Shown: piece by piece, positions 26,741 to 37,600 of the stretch
Layout: each line of letters starts with the position of its first letter
Position numbering within the stretch: the stretch's first letter is position 1
From: Olivibacter sp. XZL3
GTDB taxonomy: Bacteria; Bacteroidota; Bacteroidia; Sphingobacteriales; Sphingobacteriaceae
Length of the DNA: 64,000 bases
Direction of reading: 5' to 3'
Assembly (NCBI RefSeq): GCF_004368405.1
Contig: NZ_SBJH01000026.1
Coordinates: 82,175-146,174 of the forward strand
Program-made: the position numbers and the translations under genes
Notes under the pieces: model-generated
Database searches by the model: none
What the model was told of the DNA's origin: nothing
What the model saw: only the letters and a program-made list of their open reading frames with translations

Positions 26741-27628
26741 ATGAAGAAGGCCTATTTATTTCCTGGGCAAGGAGCCCAATTCGTAGGAATGGGAAGGGAT
26801 CTTTACGAATACAAAGAGACTACCCGCGATCTATTTGAACAGGCAAATGAAATTTTGGGGTTCCGTATAACCGATGTTATGTTTGAAGGAACGGAAGACG
26901 ATCTTAAAAAAACAAACGTCACTCAACCCGCTATTTTTTTACATTCCGTCATTCTGGCAAAAGCCCTCGGCGACGAATTCAATCCACAAATGGTGGCGGG
27001 CCATTCGCTGGGCGAGTTTTCTGCTTTAGTGGCAGCCCAGGCTTTAACCTTTGAAGATGGTCTCGTCCTTGTCTCTAAACGAGCCAATGCGATGCAAAAA
27101 GCTTGCGAAATTCAGCCCTCAACCATGGCGGCGATCCTCGGCCTTGATGATTTTACAGTAGAAGATATTTGTCAACGAGTAAGCGATGTTGTGGTACCCG
27201 CAAACTACAATTGTCCCGGACAATTGGTTATTTCAGGAACCATCGAAGGCGTTGACAAAGCCTGCGAATTGATGCTGCAGGCCGGCGCTAAAAGAGCGCT
27301 GAAACTAAACGTCGGAGGAGCCTTCCATTCGCCGCTCATGGAAACTGCTCGTGCAGAGCTTCAAGAGGCTATCGAAAAAGTCGCTATCGATGCGCCTATT
27401 TGTCCGATATATCAAAATGTGGACGCCAAAGCTTATACAGACCCTTCGAAAATCAAAGAAAATCTCATCTCGCAACTAACAGGCGCGGTGAAGTGGACAC
27501 AAACGATAGAAAATATGCTGGCCGACGGCGCAAACACTTTTATCGAAGTCGGACCTGGCAATGTATTACAAGGACTCGTAAAAAAAGTAAATAGGCAAGC
27601 AGCAACTTCAGCTGCTCAATTGCCTTAA
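26741..27628 (+). CDS. fabD: Malonyl CoA-acyl carrier protein transacylase
   Basis: 295 residues. FPGQGAQFVGM (7-17), the nucleophile serine S89 in AGHSLGEFSAL, and the catalytic H196 in GGAFHSPLM are intact, as is the VGPGNVLQGLV C terminus. It loads malonyl groups onto ACP for fatty acid synthesis in the cytosol. Two hairpin terminators follow. The first carries a 26-base 3' sequence also found after hisS. Confidence 0.97.
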   Translation: MKKAYLFPGQGAQFVGMGRDLYEYKETTRDLFEQANEILGFRITDVMFEGTEDDLKKTNVTQPAIFLHSVILAKALGDEFNPQMVAGHSLGEFSALVAAQALTFEDGLVLVSKRANAMQKACEIQPSTMAAILGLDDFTVEDICQRVSDVVVPANYNCPGQLVISGTIEGVDKACELMLQAGAKRALKLNVGGAFHSPLMETARAELQEAIEKVAIDAPICPIYQNVDAKAYTDPSKIKENLISQLTGAVKWTQTIENMLADGANTFIEVGPGNVLQGLVKKVNRQAATSAAQLP

Positions 27629-27661
27629 ACCCGGAATCCGCACTAGCTCACGAACTGCAAT

Positions 27662-27695
27662 GAAATGGATGTTTTCGATCATTCCATTTCGTTTT
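27662..27695 (+). terminator. First terminator after fabD
   Basis: GAAATGGATG pairs with CAT-T-CCATTTC (one bulge) and is followed by GTTTT. It begins 33 bases after the fabD stop. Its right arm runs directly into the 26-base repeat described separately. Confidence 0.6.
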
Positions 27696-27712
27696 AATTC
27701 CTAACGCGTAAT
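27687..27712 (+). repeat. 26-base exact repeat, copy 1 (after fabD)
   Basis: The 26 bases beginning TTTCGTTTTAATTCC and ending ACGCGTAAT are identical to 46135-46160 after hisS. Each copy begins at the right arm of a terminator hairpin. Similarity continues weakly for about 10 bases (TTAGGGTAAA against CTGGGTTTAA). Confidence 0.85.
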
Positions 27713-27749
27713 TTAGGGTAAACTATATTGAAGCGGTATTGTTTTTAAG

Positions 27750-27786
27750 CCTCATACGTTTTCTTTATACGTATGAGGTTTTTTTA
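27750..27786 (+). terminator. Second terminator upstream of the large sensor kinase
   Basis: A perfect 10-bp stem CCTCATACGT/ACGTATGAGG (27750-27759 with 27769-27778) with a 9-base loop and seven T. It insulates the large kinase gene from the fabD transcript. Confidence 0.9.
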
Positions 27787-27815
27787 TATTTTTACCAAAT
27801 GCAACACTTTTTACC

Positions 27816-30800
27816 TTGAATAACTCTTTAAAAATACGGGTACTACTTTTGGTGTTAACGCTTTGTTTCATCGGCACAGCGCTAACCATCCATATGACCT
27901 TTAGGAAAGAGGAAATTTTGCGCATAGAGGCCAAAAGGATTGAGCAGAACCTCCATAAGAAAGAACTTTTTGTTAAGGATTTTCTTAAAGATACCGCCAG
28001 CTTTAATGCCCTGAGAGACATACAGAATAATGAAAAGCTGACGGCATATGTTGTCGAGCATCTTGGCCAGGAAAAAAAAGTTTTTGTATATACTTATTCG
28101 AATAGCGAACTGAGCTTTTGGGGTTCTAATAAAATCGTTCCACAATCGGATGCCGGATTGCCGGAGGGCAGCTCCCTCATTGTAGCAAGCAACGGCTGGT
28201 ATGAAGCCATTAAACGATCGAAAGGAGGCTTCTCCGTCGTTTGCTTAATTCCCATTAAAGCAAAGTACGCCCTTAAAAACGACTACCTCAGCGAACAATT
28301 CTCATCAGACCTGATCCGGTCGCAAAACCTGACTATTGCCAACTATGACGATAATCCCGTTTATAACATAAGAAGCAGCGATGGCAAATACCTGTTTTCC
28401 GTTAAATTAAAGCAACAAACCTATAACACACTTTTCTCTAAACTGGAGCTGGCCATGTGGCTCGCTGCGATGTTTTTTGCAACGGTGCTGATGAACAGCG
28501 TTTCCACATGGATAGCCGGTAAAGGAAAGGTGAAGCTGTCCACGCTGGTCTTCCTTGCCTTCTTTGTTCTCACCAGGTACCTTGATTTATCCAATGGTTT
28601 ACTCGCCAATCACTTTTTCAATGAAATATTTGACCCCAAATATTATGCGTCCAGTTTCGTTTTCCCGTCTTTAGGTGCCTTTTTACTCAATGTAATTGCC
28701 GGTGCCTGGTTCATGTGTTATGTGTATAACTATCGATTTAAACTCTTCATAAAAAGATCCGCCACCAATACCTTCCTCAAAGTATTGTTTTTTGTCTTAT
28801 CCTCTTTGCTGGTGTATATAATCGTTTCACAGGTTGTACAGGTTTTTGGCGGACTGATTGTTAATTCCAATATACAATTCGACGTCACCAATATTTTAAA
28901 CCTCAATATTTTTAGCTGGCTCGGCATTTTCGCTTTATGCCTGGTGATACTCATTCTTTATTTACTTTTAGAAATTCTCCTTGCCGTCGCTTCCAGTTTT
29001 AATATAGACCGACGGCAATGGTTCACGCTCTTTTTTTTAGTCTTTCCTTTATATGCGGTAATCCTGTTCTTCTTTAACGCGCTAACCGTTGCATTCTTTC
29101 TCTTTAGCAGTGTCATACTGGTAAGGGCACTCACCTTTTTCAGTAATAAAGACTTTAACTTAGTTATCTTTATCACGACCCTGCTGCTTTTTGCCTGGAT
29201 TGCTTCCCTGAAGCAAACTAAGTTTATTAACGACAAAGAACTTGAGTCGCAGAAACTGATTCTCCAACGCCTTGAGGCCTCTGATGATCCGGATGCCGTA
29301 TTTATTTTTTATAGTATAGAAAACGCCGTCGCAAAAGACCAATATCTCATCAACTACTTTTCAAATCCGAAAAAATACAACCTGCTGGTTCTAAATGACT
29401 ACATTAAGCAGACTTACTTTAGTGGCTACTTGTCGCGCTACGAGTTCAATATCTATGAGTTGAATAAAAATTTTAAAGGCGATGTTAACAGCATTGAGAA
29501 ACTGGCTCACTATAAGGAAAAAGTAGAATCTGGTTCCATTAAAGTTTCGGAGTACTTTTACCGCGTTAATAACAATTTTGGCAGCCTTCTTTACTTTGGT
29601 CTGATCCCGGTTATGGTCGACGGAAAAGAAATCGGTACGGCCTTAATAGAACTCACTAGCAAGGCTTTTGAACGCTACGCTTCTTTTCCCGAAATACTGA
29701 GTAACGGCCGGCTCAATAAACAGGAAAACTTAGAGCAATATTCTTTTGCTCTCTACAGAAATGGAAAACTAATCAACCAATTCGGCGACCATCTGTTCCC
29801 CATTACCGATCGAAATTATCCCAAAAAGCGCCTTCAATTCATACAACTAGACAGTCCGAATGGGGGAGAAGAGCTTATGTTCCGTCCAAACGAACATATT
29901 TTACTGGTATTGAGCAAAGACCGGCGAGGTTTCTGGGTACAACTGGCGTCCCTATCTTTCCTGTTTTTGGTACTTCTGGTCTTTGCCGTCACCGTTTATG
30001 CTTCTCAATGGCTGGTGTTAACCTTTAAAAATTACGACTTCAGTTTCCGAACGGTAAGACGTTCCTTTTGGATAACACAGAACAAAATCCTCTACAGAAC
30101 CCGTATTCAGGCCTTCGTGGTATCCGCCGTGGTGATTACGTTAATTATAGCAGGCGTTATCACGTTTTTCAGTGTGAGCAATCAATACGTACGTCAACAA
30201 GAAAAAAACACCGTTAAACAAATCAATCAAATGGCTTCCGGATTGGAAGCGATCACCTCCGGACTCGAATCCTACGCCCACAAAGACATAAACGATAAGA
30301 ATCCGGAAATTGAGAGAGATATATACAATACTGCTATTTCTAACGCAACCGATTTATGTCTTTATAATACCGAAGGCGTTTTATTTTACACCACACAAAG
30401 TAAGATTTACGATTTAGGCCTAAGCTCAAAACATATGGATGCAAAGGCCTGGCTGCACATGTCTAAATATCATCGATCCGAGTATCTTAACAAGGAAGCT
30501 ATCGGTGATTTAGAATATCCCGTCGCTTATGCTCCTATAAAAAACGATGCGGATGAAACCATTGCTTACCTCAGCCTCCCTTATTTTTCAAATGAAAAAG
30601 ACTTCGCAGACCGTATCGGCATGTTATTGAGTACACTTATCAACGTGTACGCACTGGTAATTGTTGCGCTAGGGCTTTTTGCTGTATTCATTGCAAACCG
30701 CATAACCTCGCCGTTGAGCTTAGTTCAAAGAAGCTTAGCCAAAACATCCATCGGAAAAACAAATGAGCCCATATTTTGGAAGAGAAATGACGAAATCGGT

Positions 30801-31538
30801 TCTTTAATAAGAGAATATAACAATATGATTGCGGCCTTAGAGATAAGCGCCAACAAAATAGCCCAATCCGAAAGGGAAACTGCCTGGAGAGAAATGGCTA
30901 AACAAGTAGCCCATGAAATAAAAAACCCTTTAACCCCTTTAAAACTCGGCGTACAACTACTCGAACGCTCGTGGAAAGAAAATGACCCTAATTTCGATCA
31001 GAAATTTAAGCGTTTCAGTAAATCGTTCATCGAACAAATTGATAGTTTATCAACAATCGCCTCTGAGTTTTCAAATTTCGCGAAGATGCCGGATACGCAA
31101 CTGGAAGACGTTGATATTATTGATATCATCGAAAAGGTCATTCCCATATATAGCAATACCGCTGCCGTTGAGATCTTTTTCACTTATCGAGGTAAGGGTC
31201 CAATAATGGTAAGAGGGGATAAAGATCAGCTCAGACGCTCCTTCAGCAACCTCATCAAAAACGCTATTGAGGCAAAAGCCGGCAGAGGAAAATGTATAAT
31301 ACATATCACGGCAAAAACAGCGGCTCATTCGCTTATTGTCACCATCAGAGATAATGGGAACGGGATAGATGAGCGGGTGAGAGACCGTATATTCCAACCC
31401 AACTTTACGACAAAAAGTTCGGGTACGGGTTTAGGACTAGCCTTCGTAAAGCAGACCATTGAAAGTATGCATGGCTCCATCCGCTATACCACCGAAATAG
31501 GCAAAGGAACGACGTTTTTCATCGAAATACCCCTATAG
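27816..31538 (+). CDS. Large multispanning sensor histidine kinase, NtrY-like catalytic end
   Basis: 1240 residues from a TTG. About 11-12 hydrophobic segments are visible: one at 7-29, a dense set between about 215 and 475, one near 715, and two flanking a second extracytoplasmic region (about 770 and 940). A HAMP linker (ANRITSPLSLVQRSL) then leads to the dimerisation domain with H1033 in EMAKQVAHEIKNPLTPL, as in NtrY-type kinases, and an ATPase domain with NLIKNAIEA, DNGNGI and GTGLGLAFVKQ. No response regulator is adjacent, so it is an orphan kinase. The signal is unknown. Confidence 0.88.
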   Translation: MNNSLKIRVLLLVLTLCFIGTALTIHMTFRKEEILRIEAKRIEQNLHKKELFVKDFLKDTASFNALRDIQNNEKLTAYVVEHLGQEKKVFVYTYSNSELSFWGSNKIVPQSDAGLPEGSSLIVASNGWYEAIKRSKGGFSVVCLIPIKAKYALKNDYLSEQFSSDLIRSQNLTIANYDDNPVYNIRSSDGKYLFSVKLKQQTYNTLFSKLELAMWLAAMFFATVLMNSVSTWIAGKGKVKLSTLVFLAFFVLTRYLDLSNGLLANHFFNEIFDPKYYASSFVFPSLGAFLLNVIAGAWFMCYVYNYRFKLFIKRSATNTFLKVLFFVLSSLLVYIIVSQVVQVFGGLIVNSNIQFDVTNILNLNIFSWLGIFALCLVILILYLLLEILLAVASSFNIDRRQWFTLFFLVFPLYAVILFFFNALTVAFFLFSSVILVRALTFFSNKDFNLVIFITTLLLFAWIASLKQTKFINDKELESQKLILQRLEASDDPDAVFIFYSIENAVAKDQYLINYFSNPKKYNLLVLNDYIKQTYFSGYLSRYEFNIYELNKNFKGDVNSIEKLAHYKEKVESGSIKVSEYFYRVNNNFGSLLYFGLIPVMVDGKEIGTALIELTSKAFERYASFPEILSNGRLNKQENLEQYSFALYRNGKLINQFGDHLFPITDRNYPKKRLQFIQLDSPNGGEELMFRPNEHILLVLSKDRRGFWVQLASLSFLFLVLLVFAVTVYASQWLVLTFKNYDFSFRTVRRSFWITQNKILYRTRIQAFVVSAVVITLIIAGVITFFSVSNQYVRQQEKNTVKQINQMASGLEAITSGLESYAHKDINDKNPEIERDIYNTAISNATDLCLYNTEGVLFYTTQSKIYDLGLSSKHMDAKAWLHMSKYHRSEYLNKEAIGDLEYPVAYAPIKNDADETIAYLSLPYFSNEKDFADRIGMLLSTLINVYALVIVALGLFAVFIANRITSPLSLVQRSLAKTSIGKTNEPIFWKRNDEIGSLIREYNNMIAALEISANKIAQSERETAWREMAKQVAHEIKNPLTPLKLGVQLLERSWKENDPNFDQKFKRFSKSFIEQIDSLSTIASEFSNFAKMPDTQLEDVDIIDIIEKVIPIYSNTAAVEIFFTYRGKGPIMVRGDKDQLRRSFSNLIKNAIEAKAGRGKCIIHITAKTAAHSLIVTIRDNGNGIDERVRDRIFQPNFTTKSSGTGLGLAFVKQTIESMHGSIRYTTEIGKGTTFFIEIPL

Positions 31539-31611
31539 ACCTTCAGAAATCAACGGAATGCATTTTGGGCTATTTTTGAAGAGCCATTGACGACTAAATT
31601 AACCTGTTTGC

Positions 31612-31647
31612 AAAAAAAGCCATGCTTTGTTCTGCATGGCTTTCAAA
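31612..31647 (-). terminator. Terminator of the coiled-coil membrane protein gene
   Basis: AAAGCCATGC/GCATGGCTTT (10 bp, 31616-31625 with 31634-31643). On the minus strand it is followed by seven T. It lies 22 bases after the stop of the gene at 31666 and may also end the convergent kinase transcript. Confidence 0.8.
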
Positions 31648-31665
31648 AAGAATCTATTTAAACGG

Positions 31666-32640
31666 TTAAATTAACCTTATCGTCCCTTTTCCCATAGTTC
31701 CTTTGTTTGTATACAAGACAACGGTATAAGTCCCTGGTTTAAAGTTTTCCACTCCTTTCCATTCAATGGTATAAAACTTCCCATCGTTTGAAAACTCGAT
31801 GCCTGCTTTATCTGTATATTGCATTTCTACGCCGTCCACTGCGAAAATGTTATTCTCTGTGATTAAGAGATTACCATTTGGCTCGATAACCCTGATATAT
31901 ACGTCGTAAATAGCCGTTTTTGCAAGCGGATTATCGGCAATAGTGAACTCGATCTTAAGCTTATCTGTATGCTTAGCCTTGCTCTCAACACTTTCGTTAC
32001 CATTTTTCCGCTCCTTTATCGCGTTCACGTTGATGGAGGAAAGCTTTAACGCAGATGCGATAGCCACTTTCTGTTCCAGCTCGCTATTGATCGTTTCTAA
32101 CTCGCTTGCTTTTTCTGTTACCGTATTAACGCTTGCCTTCAAGCGATCCCGTTCTGAAAGTAACAGTGCGTTCTCACTTTTCAACTGCTCAATGTCTTTT
32201 GTGTACCGGGAAACCGCTCCTCTCAGCTCACTGATTTCTTCCTGCGCATCTAACAGCTCCGTCCGATTTAATTCATTTTGGGTCAGTTTTGCTCTAAGCT
32301 CTTCTATTTTCGTTCGTGCATTCCCTTGCGCTGTTTTCAGCGCTTCTGTCAGCTCTACATTCTCTCTCGTAACCCGATCCAGTTCTACTTCTATACGATC
32401 CAGCTCCGTTTCCATTTGAATTTTTTCACTTAAGATCGTCGTTTGCTGCTCGCTTGAATTCTTATACTTCACATAAAAATAAACGTTCGTGGCTAACAAA
32501 GCCAAAATAGCAAAGATGAAAAAATAAATTTTCGGGGTGTCTTTTTCCCCTTCGTTTAGACTGTTTATCTGTGACGAAGCTTCAACACTGTTGCCATCTA
32601 AAAGAACCGATGGCCTATATACTATATCATTTTCTTCCAT
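31666..32640 (-). CDS. Membrane-anchored coiled-coil protein of unknown function
   Basis: 324 residues from the ATG at 32640. A short acidic N terminus is followed by one membrane helix (KIYFFIFAILALLATNVYFYV, about residues 37-57), a long coiled coil (about 60-190, rich in Glu/Leu heptads such as ELDRIEVELDRVTRENVEL), and a C-terminal beta-rich domain of about 120 residues (TAIYDVYIRVIEPNG, WKGVENFKPGTYTVVLYTNKG). The topology suggests an inner-membrane protein with the coiled coil and beta domain in the periplasm. I do not recognise a named family. Its 5' end is divergent from the GH10-like gene. Confidence 0.7.
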   Translation of the reverse strand: MEENDIVYRPSVLLDGNSVEASSQINSLNEGEKDTPKIYFFIFAILALLATNVYFYVKYKNSSEQQTTILSEKIQMETELDRIEVELDRVTRENVELTEALKTAQGNARTKIEELRAKLTQNELNRTELLDAQEEISELRGAVSRYTKDIEQLKSENALLLSERDRLKASVNTVTEKASELETINSELEQKVAIASALKLSSINVNAIKERKNGNESVESKAKHTDKLKIEFTIADNPLAKTAIYDVYIRVIEPNGNLLITENNIFAVDGVEMQYTDKAGIEFSNDGKFYTIEWKGVENFKPGTYTVVLYTNKGTMGKGTIRLI

Positions 32641-32886
32641 TTTTTTGTCACGTTTAAGTGGCTGGCTAAAAAGGATTAGCAAAAATTGTTCCAACAACAG
32701 TTATTCAGTAAACAGCCGCCTTTTTATTAAAATACGATCGAATAGGACGTGCCCTGTACTGATATCCATACACAGCACCTCACGTATTAATACTTTTACC
32801 CGATTTTTTTTCTCATCCTCAATGCTATACTTATCTTTACAACTTTTTATAAGAAAAAACTACTGAGGCAAACAACAATAGTGTAT

Positions 32887-34443
32887 ATGTTAAAGAACAT
32901 TCCTTCTCTTAATAAATCATTAAGTTCCTTTTTTTATTTCTTTTTATTATGCTGTTTTAGCGCCGGAGCAAATAATGTCGAATCTATCCCTAAACGGGAA
33001 CTAAGAGGGGCTTGGGTATCAACGGTCGTTAATATTGATTGGCCAAGCAAGGCAGGTCTTTCCTCCGAAATCCAAAAACAAGAACTTTTACGCCTGCTGG
33101 ATGCCCACCAACGTGCCGGAATAAATGCGATATTTTTACAGGTTAGGCCTTCTGCGGATGCCATATATGCCAGAGGCAAGGAACTGTGGTCGCGCTTCCT
33201 AACGGGTCGACAAGGCCAGGCACCAAGCCCTGTGTACGATCCTTTAGACTTCGCGATACAAGAGGCTCACAATCGAGGAATGGAATTACATGCTTGGTTT
33301 AATCCTTACCGTGCTACTTTCGATTTAAACGAATCTAATGTCAGTGCCAATCACATCACAAAACAACATCCCGAGTGGTTCTTCGTCTATGCCGGAAAAA
33401 AACTTTTTAATCCCGGTATTCCTGAGGTTCAACAATATATCGTAGATGTAATCATGTCGGTGGTTAAAAATTACGATATCGACGGCGTACATTTTGACGA
33501 CTATTTCTATCCGTACCCGGCAGGCGGACAAAGCATACCGGACGAGCAGACCTTCCGGCGATATGGCCGAGGCTTTTCAAAAATTGATGATTGGCGAAGA
33601 AACAATGTCAACCAGTTAATAAAAACATTAGCCGATAGCATCCATCAGGAAAAAAAGTATGTGAAGTTTGGTATCAGTCCTTTTGGTATCTGGCAGAATA
33701 AAAAACAACATCCGGAGGGATCCGAAACTTCGGGACTAAGCGGCTACGCACAGTTATATGCCGACGCACGCGCTTGGCTTCAAAATGGATGGGTAGACTA
33801 TATCAATCCGCAGATTTATTTCCCTTTTAAGAACCGTGCCGCAGCTTACGAAACGCTGATTGATTGGTGGAGCGCCAACACCTACGGAAAACATTTGTAC
33901 ATCGGCCAAGCGGCCTACCGAGCAGCCGATAACACCACGGGATGGAGGGATAGAAACCAACTTCCAAATCAAATCCGCTACCTCCGAAAATTTCCCAATA
34001 TACACGGAAGTGTGTACTTTAGCTCCAAGTCGCTCGTAAACAATTTAGGCGGTTTTAGGGATTCCTTACAATACAATTTTTACCGTTACAAATCGCTTCA
34101 GCCAAGTATGCCATGGATCGATAGTATAGCGCCATTGCCTCCGCAAAACCTCATTTATCACAACTTAAACCGGGGAGGAATTTCACTGCGTTGGGACCAG
34201 CCGCCTGTCGCTTCCGATGGCGAAACCGCATACGGTTATGTGATATACCGATTTAACGAAGGCGAAGAAATCGATCTGAATAATGCGCAAAACATCCTTG
34301 AAATCATCTTCGATGCGAGCCGCACCTACTACACTGATCAATCGGTAAGGAGCGGGGCGAGATACACGTATATTGTAACAGCCATTGATCGAATGAAAAA
34401 TGAAAGTATCCCTTCAAATACACAAATAACGATACCGAATTAA
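32887..34443 (+). CDS. Exported GH10-like glycoside hydrolase (GHL10 / DUF187 family) with C-terminal Fn3-like domain
   Basis: 518 residues from the ATG at 32887 (a GTG six bases upstream is less likely). A Sec signal peptide covers about residues 1-29 (FFYFFLLCCFSAGA). The GHL10 barrel follows: ELRGAWVSTVVNIDWPSK, GINAIFLQVRPSADAIY, ELHAWFNPYRA, YDIDGVHFDDYFYPYP and DYINPQIYFPF. The last 100 or so residues form a fibronectin type III-like domain (PPQNLIYHNLNRGGISLRWDQP). YngK-type relatives are thought to act on cell-wall or other polysaccharides; the substrate is unknown. Confidence 0.88.
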   Translation: MLKNIPSLNKSLSSFFYFFLLCCFSAGANNVESIPKRELRGAWVSTVVNIDWPSKAGLSSEIQKQELLRLLDAHQRAGINAIFLQVRPSADAIYARGKELWSRFLTGRQGQAPSPVYDPLDFAIQEAHNRGMELHAWFNPYRATFDLNESNVSANHITKQHPEWFFVYAGKKLFNPGIPEVQQYIVDVIMSVVKNYDIDGVHFDDYFYPYPAGGQSIPDEQTFRRYGRGFSKIDDWRRNNVNQLIKTLADSIHQEKKYVKFGISPFGIWQNKKQHPEGSETSGLSGYAQLYADARAWLQNGWVDYINPQIYFPFKNRAAAYETLIDWWSANTYGKHLYIGQAAYRAADNTTGWRDRNQLPNQIRYLRKFPNIHGSVYFSSKSLVNNLGGFRDSLQYNFYRYKSLQPSMPWIDSIAPLPPQNLIYHNLNRGGISLRWDQPPVASDGETAYGYVIYRFNEGEEIDLNNAQNILEIIFDASRTYYTDQSVRSGARYTYIVTAIDRMKNESIPSNTQITIPN

Positions 34444-34624
34444 ATACTAATTTCCTTCAGCTGCATTGACCCAAGCCGCTTACTCCTTGTAATGGGCCCT
34501 TTCTTCATGAGCTGTGCCGAGATCGGAAAAACAGAAACATTAAAACACCGATTTTTACCAAAGATTTTTATTCATCGCTCTGAATAAATTTACGTACTTT
34601 ACGAAGTAAAGCGTTTTGTTCAAT

Positions 34625-37600
34625 ATGTCCAATATCCCACCTGTTAAGATTTTAAAGGCTTCCGCCGGTTCCGGAAAGACATTCAGCTTAACCGCACATT
34701 ACATCTGTCTATTGTTCGGAAGCAAAGTGCATTTCTCAGAAATTCTTGCGGTAACTTTTACCAATAAGGCAACCGCAGAAATGAAAGACCGTATCTTGAA
34801 TGTCATCGAGGGTTTAGCATTATCGAGTCCTGCGGTAGAATCCTACCGAACTATTATCCGAGACACCTATCCGGCCTTGTCTGCTCAAGATATACAGTCA
34901 AAAGCACAAGAAGTTTACAGACAAATCCTACACAACTATAGCAGATTTGCCGTCAGCACCATCGACGGCTTTTACCAAAAAATCATCCGCAGCTTCAGCT
35001 TCGAACTCGGTTTAAACGCATCCTATCGCTTAGAAATGAATAGCGAAAAAGTTAAAAGCGACCTCGTGGCGCGGCTCAATAAGTTGCTTGGTGATAGACC
35101 CGACCTGCTACAGTGGATAATAGACTACGCACGTAAACAGATAGAAAAAGACAGAAGTTGGAATTATACCACCGTCCTAAAAAGATTAGCCGACGAACTT
35201 TTCAAAGAACGTTTTCAGCCTTTTAATGAAGCGATCTCCCGATTAAACGAGGAGGATCGACAAAAAACCTTTACAACCATTAGTGCTTTGTCGGAAGAAC
35301 TCGTTACCGGTTTTGAAAAAGAGATTGAGCGTCTGCTAAGAATTGCCGCGGATATCGTAACTGCGTCAGGCGTATCGGCCGATCTCTTTTTACGGAAATC
35401 GCAAAACCTGATTCCGAAAATTCCGTCAATGAGTGCCGACAGTATAGACACTATTGATAAATTCAGCGAATATGTCGATAACCCCGAAAAGTGGCAAAAA
35501 AACGGCGTTAGCGGTATCGTTTCCGATTTATATGATAAACTGAATCCCATATTACAGCAGCTTTTAAGCTATAAACAAGAACATAGCCGTACTTACTATT
35601 TGGCCAAAGCCGTTCAGGCCAACTTCTACTTTTTGCGACTGCTAAAGGAAATGAGTGTTTTACTGGCGGATTATAGAGACGAAAATGCGGTTTCCCTTAT
35701 TAGTGACGCACAAAACCTCTTAAGAGAAATCAACCGCCATCAGGAGCAGAACGTTTCGTTCATTTACGAAAAGGTGGGAAACCGCTATAAATATTTCCTT
35801 TTTGACGAATTTCAGGACACTTCGTCCAATCAGTGGTATAACTTTCTTCCCTTGCTGAGCAACGCCTTGGCGGGCACTCCGGGAAATCGATCGACGGCTC
35901 ATCATCTCATTGTCGGCGACGTAAAACAAAGTATCTATCGTTGGAGAAATGGCGACTGGCGCATTCTTCAACATCATTCGATCAAAGATTTAGGAAACCA
36001 TCATGTCAGTCTCCATACACTTCAAGAAAATTATCGAAGCCTTCCGGCAATCATCAAGTTCAATAATTTTCTGTTTGACAAAGCCCCCAAGATTCTGCAA
36101 CAAAAACTCAACGATAAAATTTATAAAGAAATAGGGGACGAATTGTACGACTCCTGGTGGCAAGCATCCGGATATGCGCAAATATTGCCGGAAGCTTATG
36201 CGGAAACTGCTCAGAAAATTCCGTTAGCGGAAAATGCAGAAGGAGGGAAGGTAACCGTCTCTTTCTTTCCTGTTACCAGTGCCTTTGCCAAAACGAGGGG
36301 TAAAGAATCAAAACCAGATGCCTTGCGAGCACTTTCTGATACCCTTATCGCTTGGTTAGCAAGCGGAAAATACCGGGCCAACCAAATCGGGATTCTGGTC
36401 CGCAATAATATAGAAGCGCGCGAAATAATTGAATATCTGCTTCAAATACAAAAGGGCCTCGATGAGCATAAGAGATTCGAAGTTATCTCTGGAGATGCCT
36501 TGCTTTTGCAAAACAATCCGGGCATCAGATTGCTCATTAATACGCTTAGAGCAATGATCACCCCGCCGGAAGAGGCTTCTCTTTACCGCGCAAATACACG
36601 CTATCTCTATCAGCAGATCCGGCATCTGCCGCAAGGCGAAACCGGAGATCTTTGGTTGGATGCCGCCCAGCACGATATAAAAATCTGGGGAGACACCTTG
36701 CCAGAAGTTATTCGTAAGAACTGGTTTGGTTGGCAACAGCTTCCCCTGGCCGAGCTGGCTGAATCGCTCATCAATGGATTTGGACTAACAGAGGACGAAA
36801 CCGCCATTCCCTATTTAATGGCCTTTAGGGATATTGTTGCAGAATTTAGCGCACAAGGGGAAAGGGGCATTGCTTCTTTCTTAACTTACTGGGACGAAGA
36901 CGGAAACAAAAAGGCACTACCGGCCAGCGACGGCGGCAATGCCGTGGAAATCATGACAATTCACAAATCCAAGGGCTTAGCTTTCGATGTCGTGATGATT
37001 CCTTTTTGTTCCTGGGAGCTCGATGGATTGATTAATAGCCATTTCTGGGTGGATACCAAAGGTACATCGTATGAAATTCTCAGAAGTGTCCCTGTTAAAT
37101 ACAACAGTATGTTGGTCAAGTCGTCGCTCTATCAAGCCTATCTTGAAGAAATGCTTTTTAATTACATGGATGCATTGAATCTCTTGTATGTGGCCGCCAC
37201 ACGTGCGCGTAAGGAGCTTTACATAAGCGCGCCGGGTATTAAGGATGGAAAAGAAAGCGACTCGCTCATTGCAGATTTACTCCGACAGGTATTGGAAATC
37301 CATAGCGACGAATTAGGTATTCAATATAATAATGGTATTGTATATCCTATGAACGAGCCTCCAAGTGACGTAGCACCGGATATGCAAACGCCTACTTTGC
37401 ACCAAGCTGGAAGTATCAGTTACTGGGGGCATTCGCCCCAATACAATTGGAGTTTTAACCGGTTTCCAATCTCCGAGCTGTTGAAGGAAGCCTTAGATAA
37501 CCGAAAAATTAAACGAGAACTCCTCTCTTTGGGCGAACAGGATACCGCCATTCGACAAGGTTTACTCCTCCATGAACTATTGTCCTTAACAACGGACATC

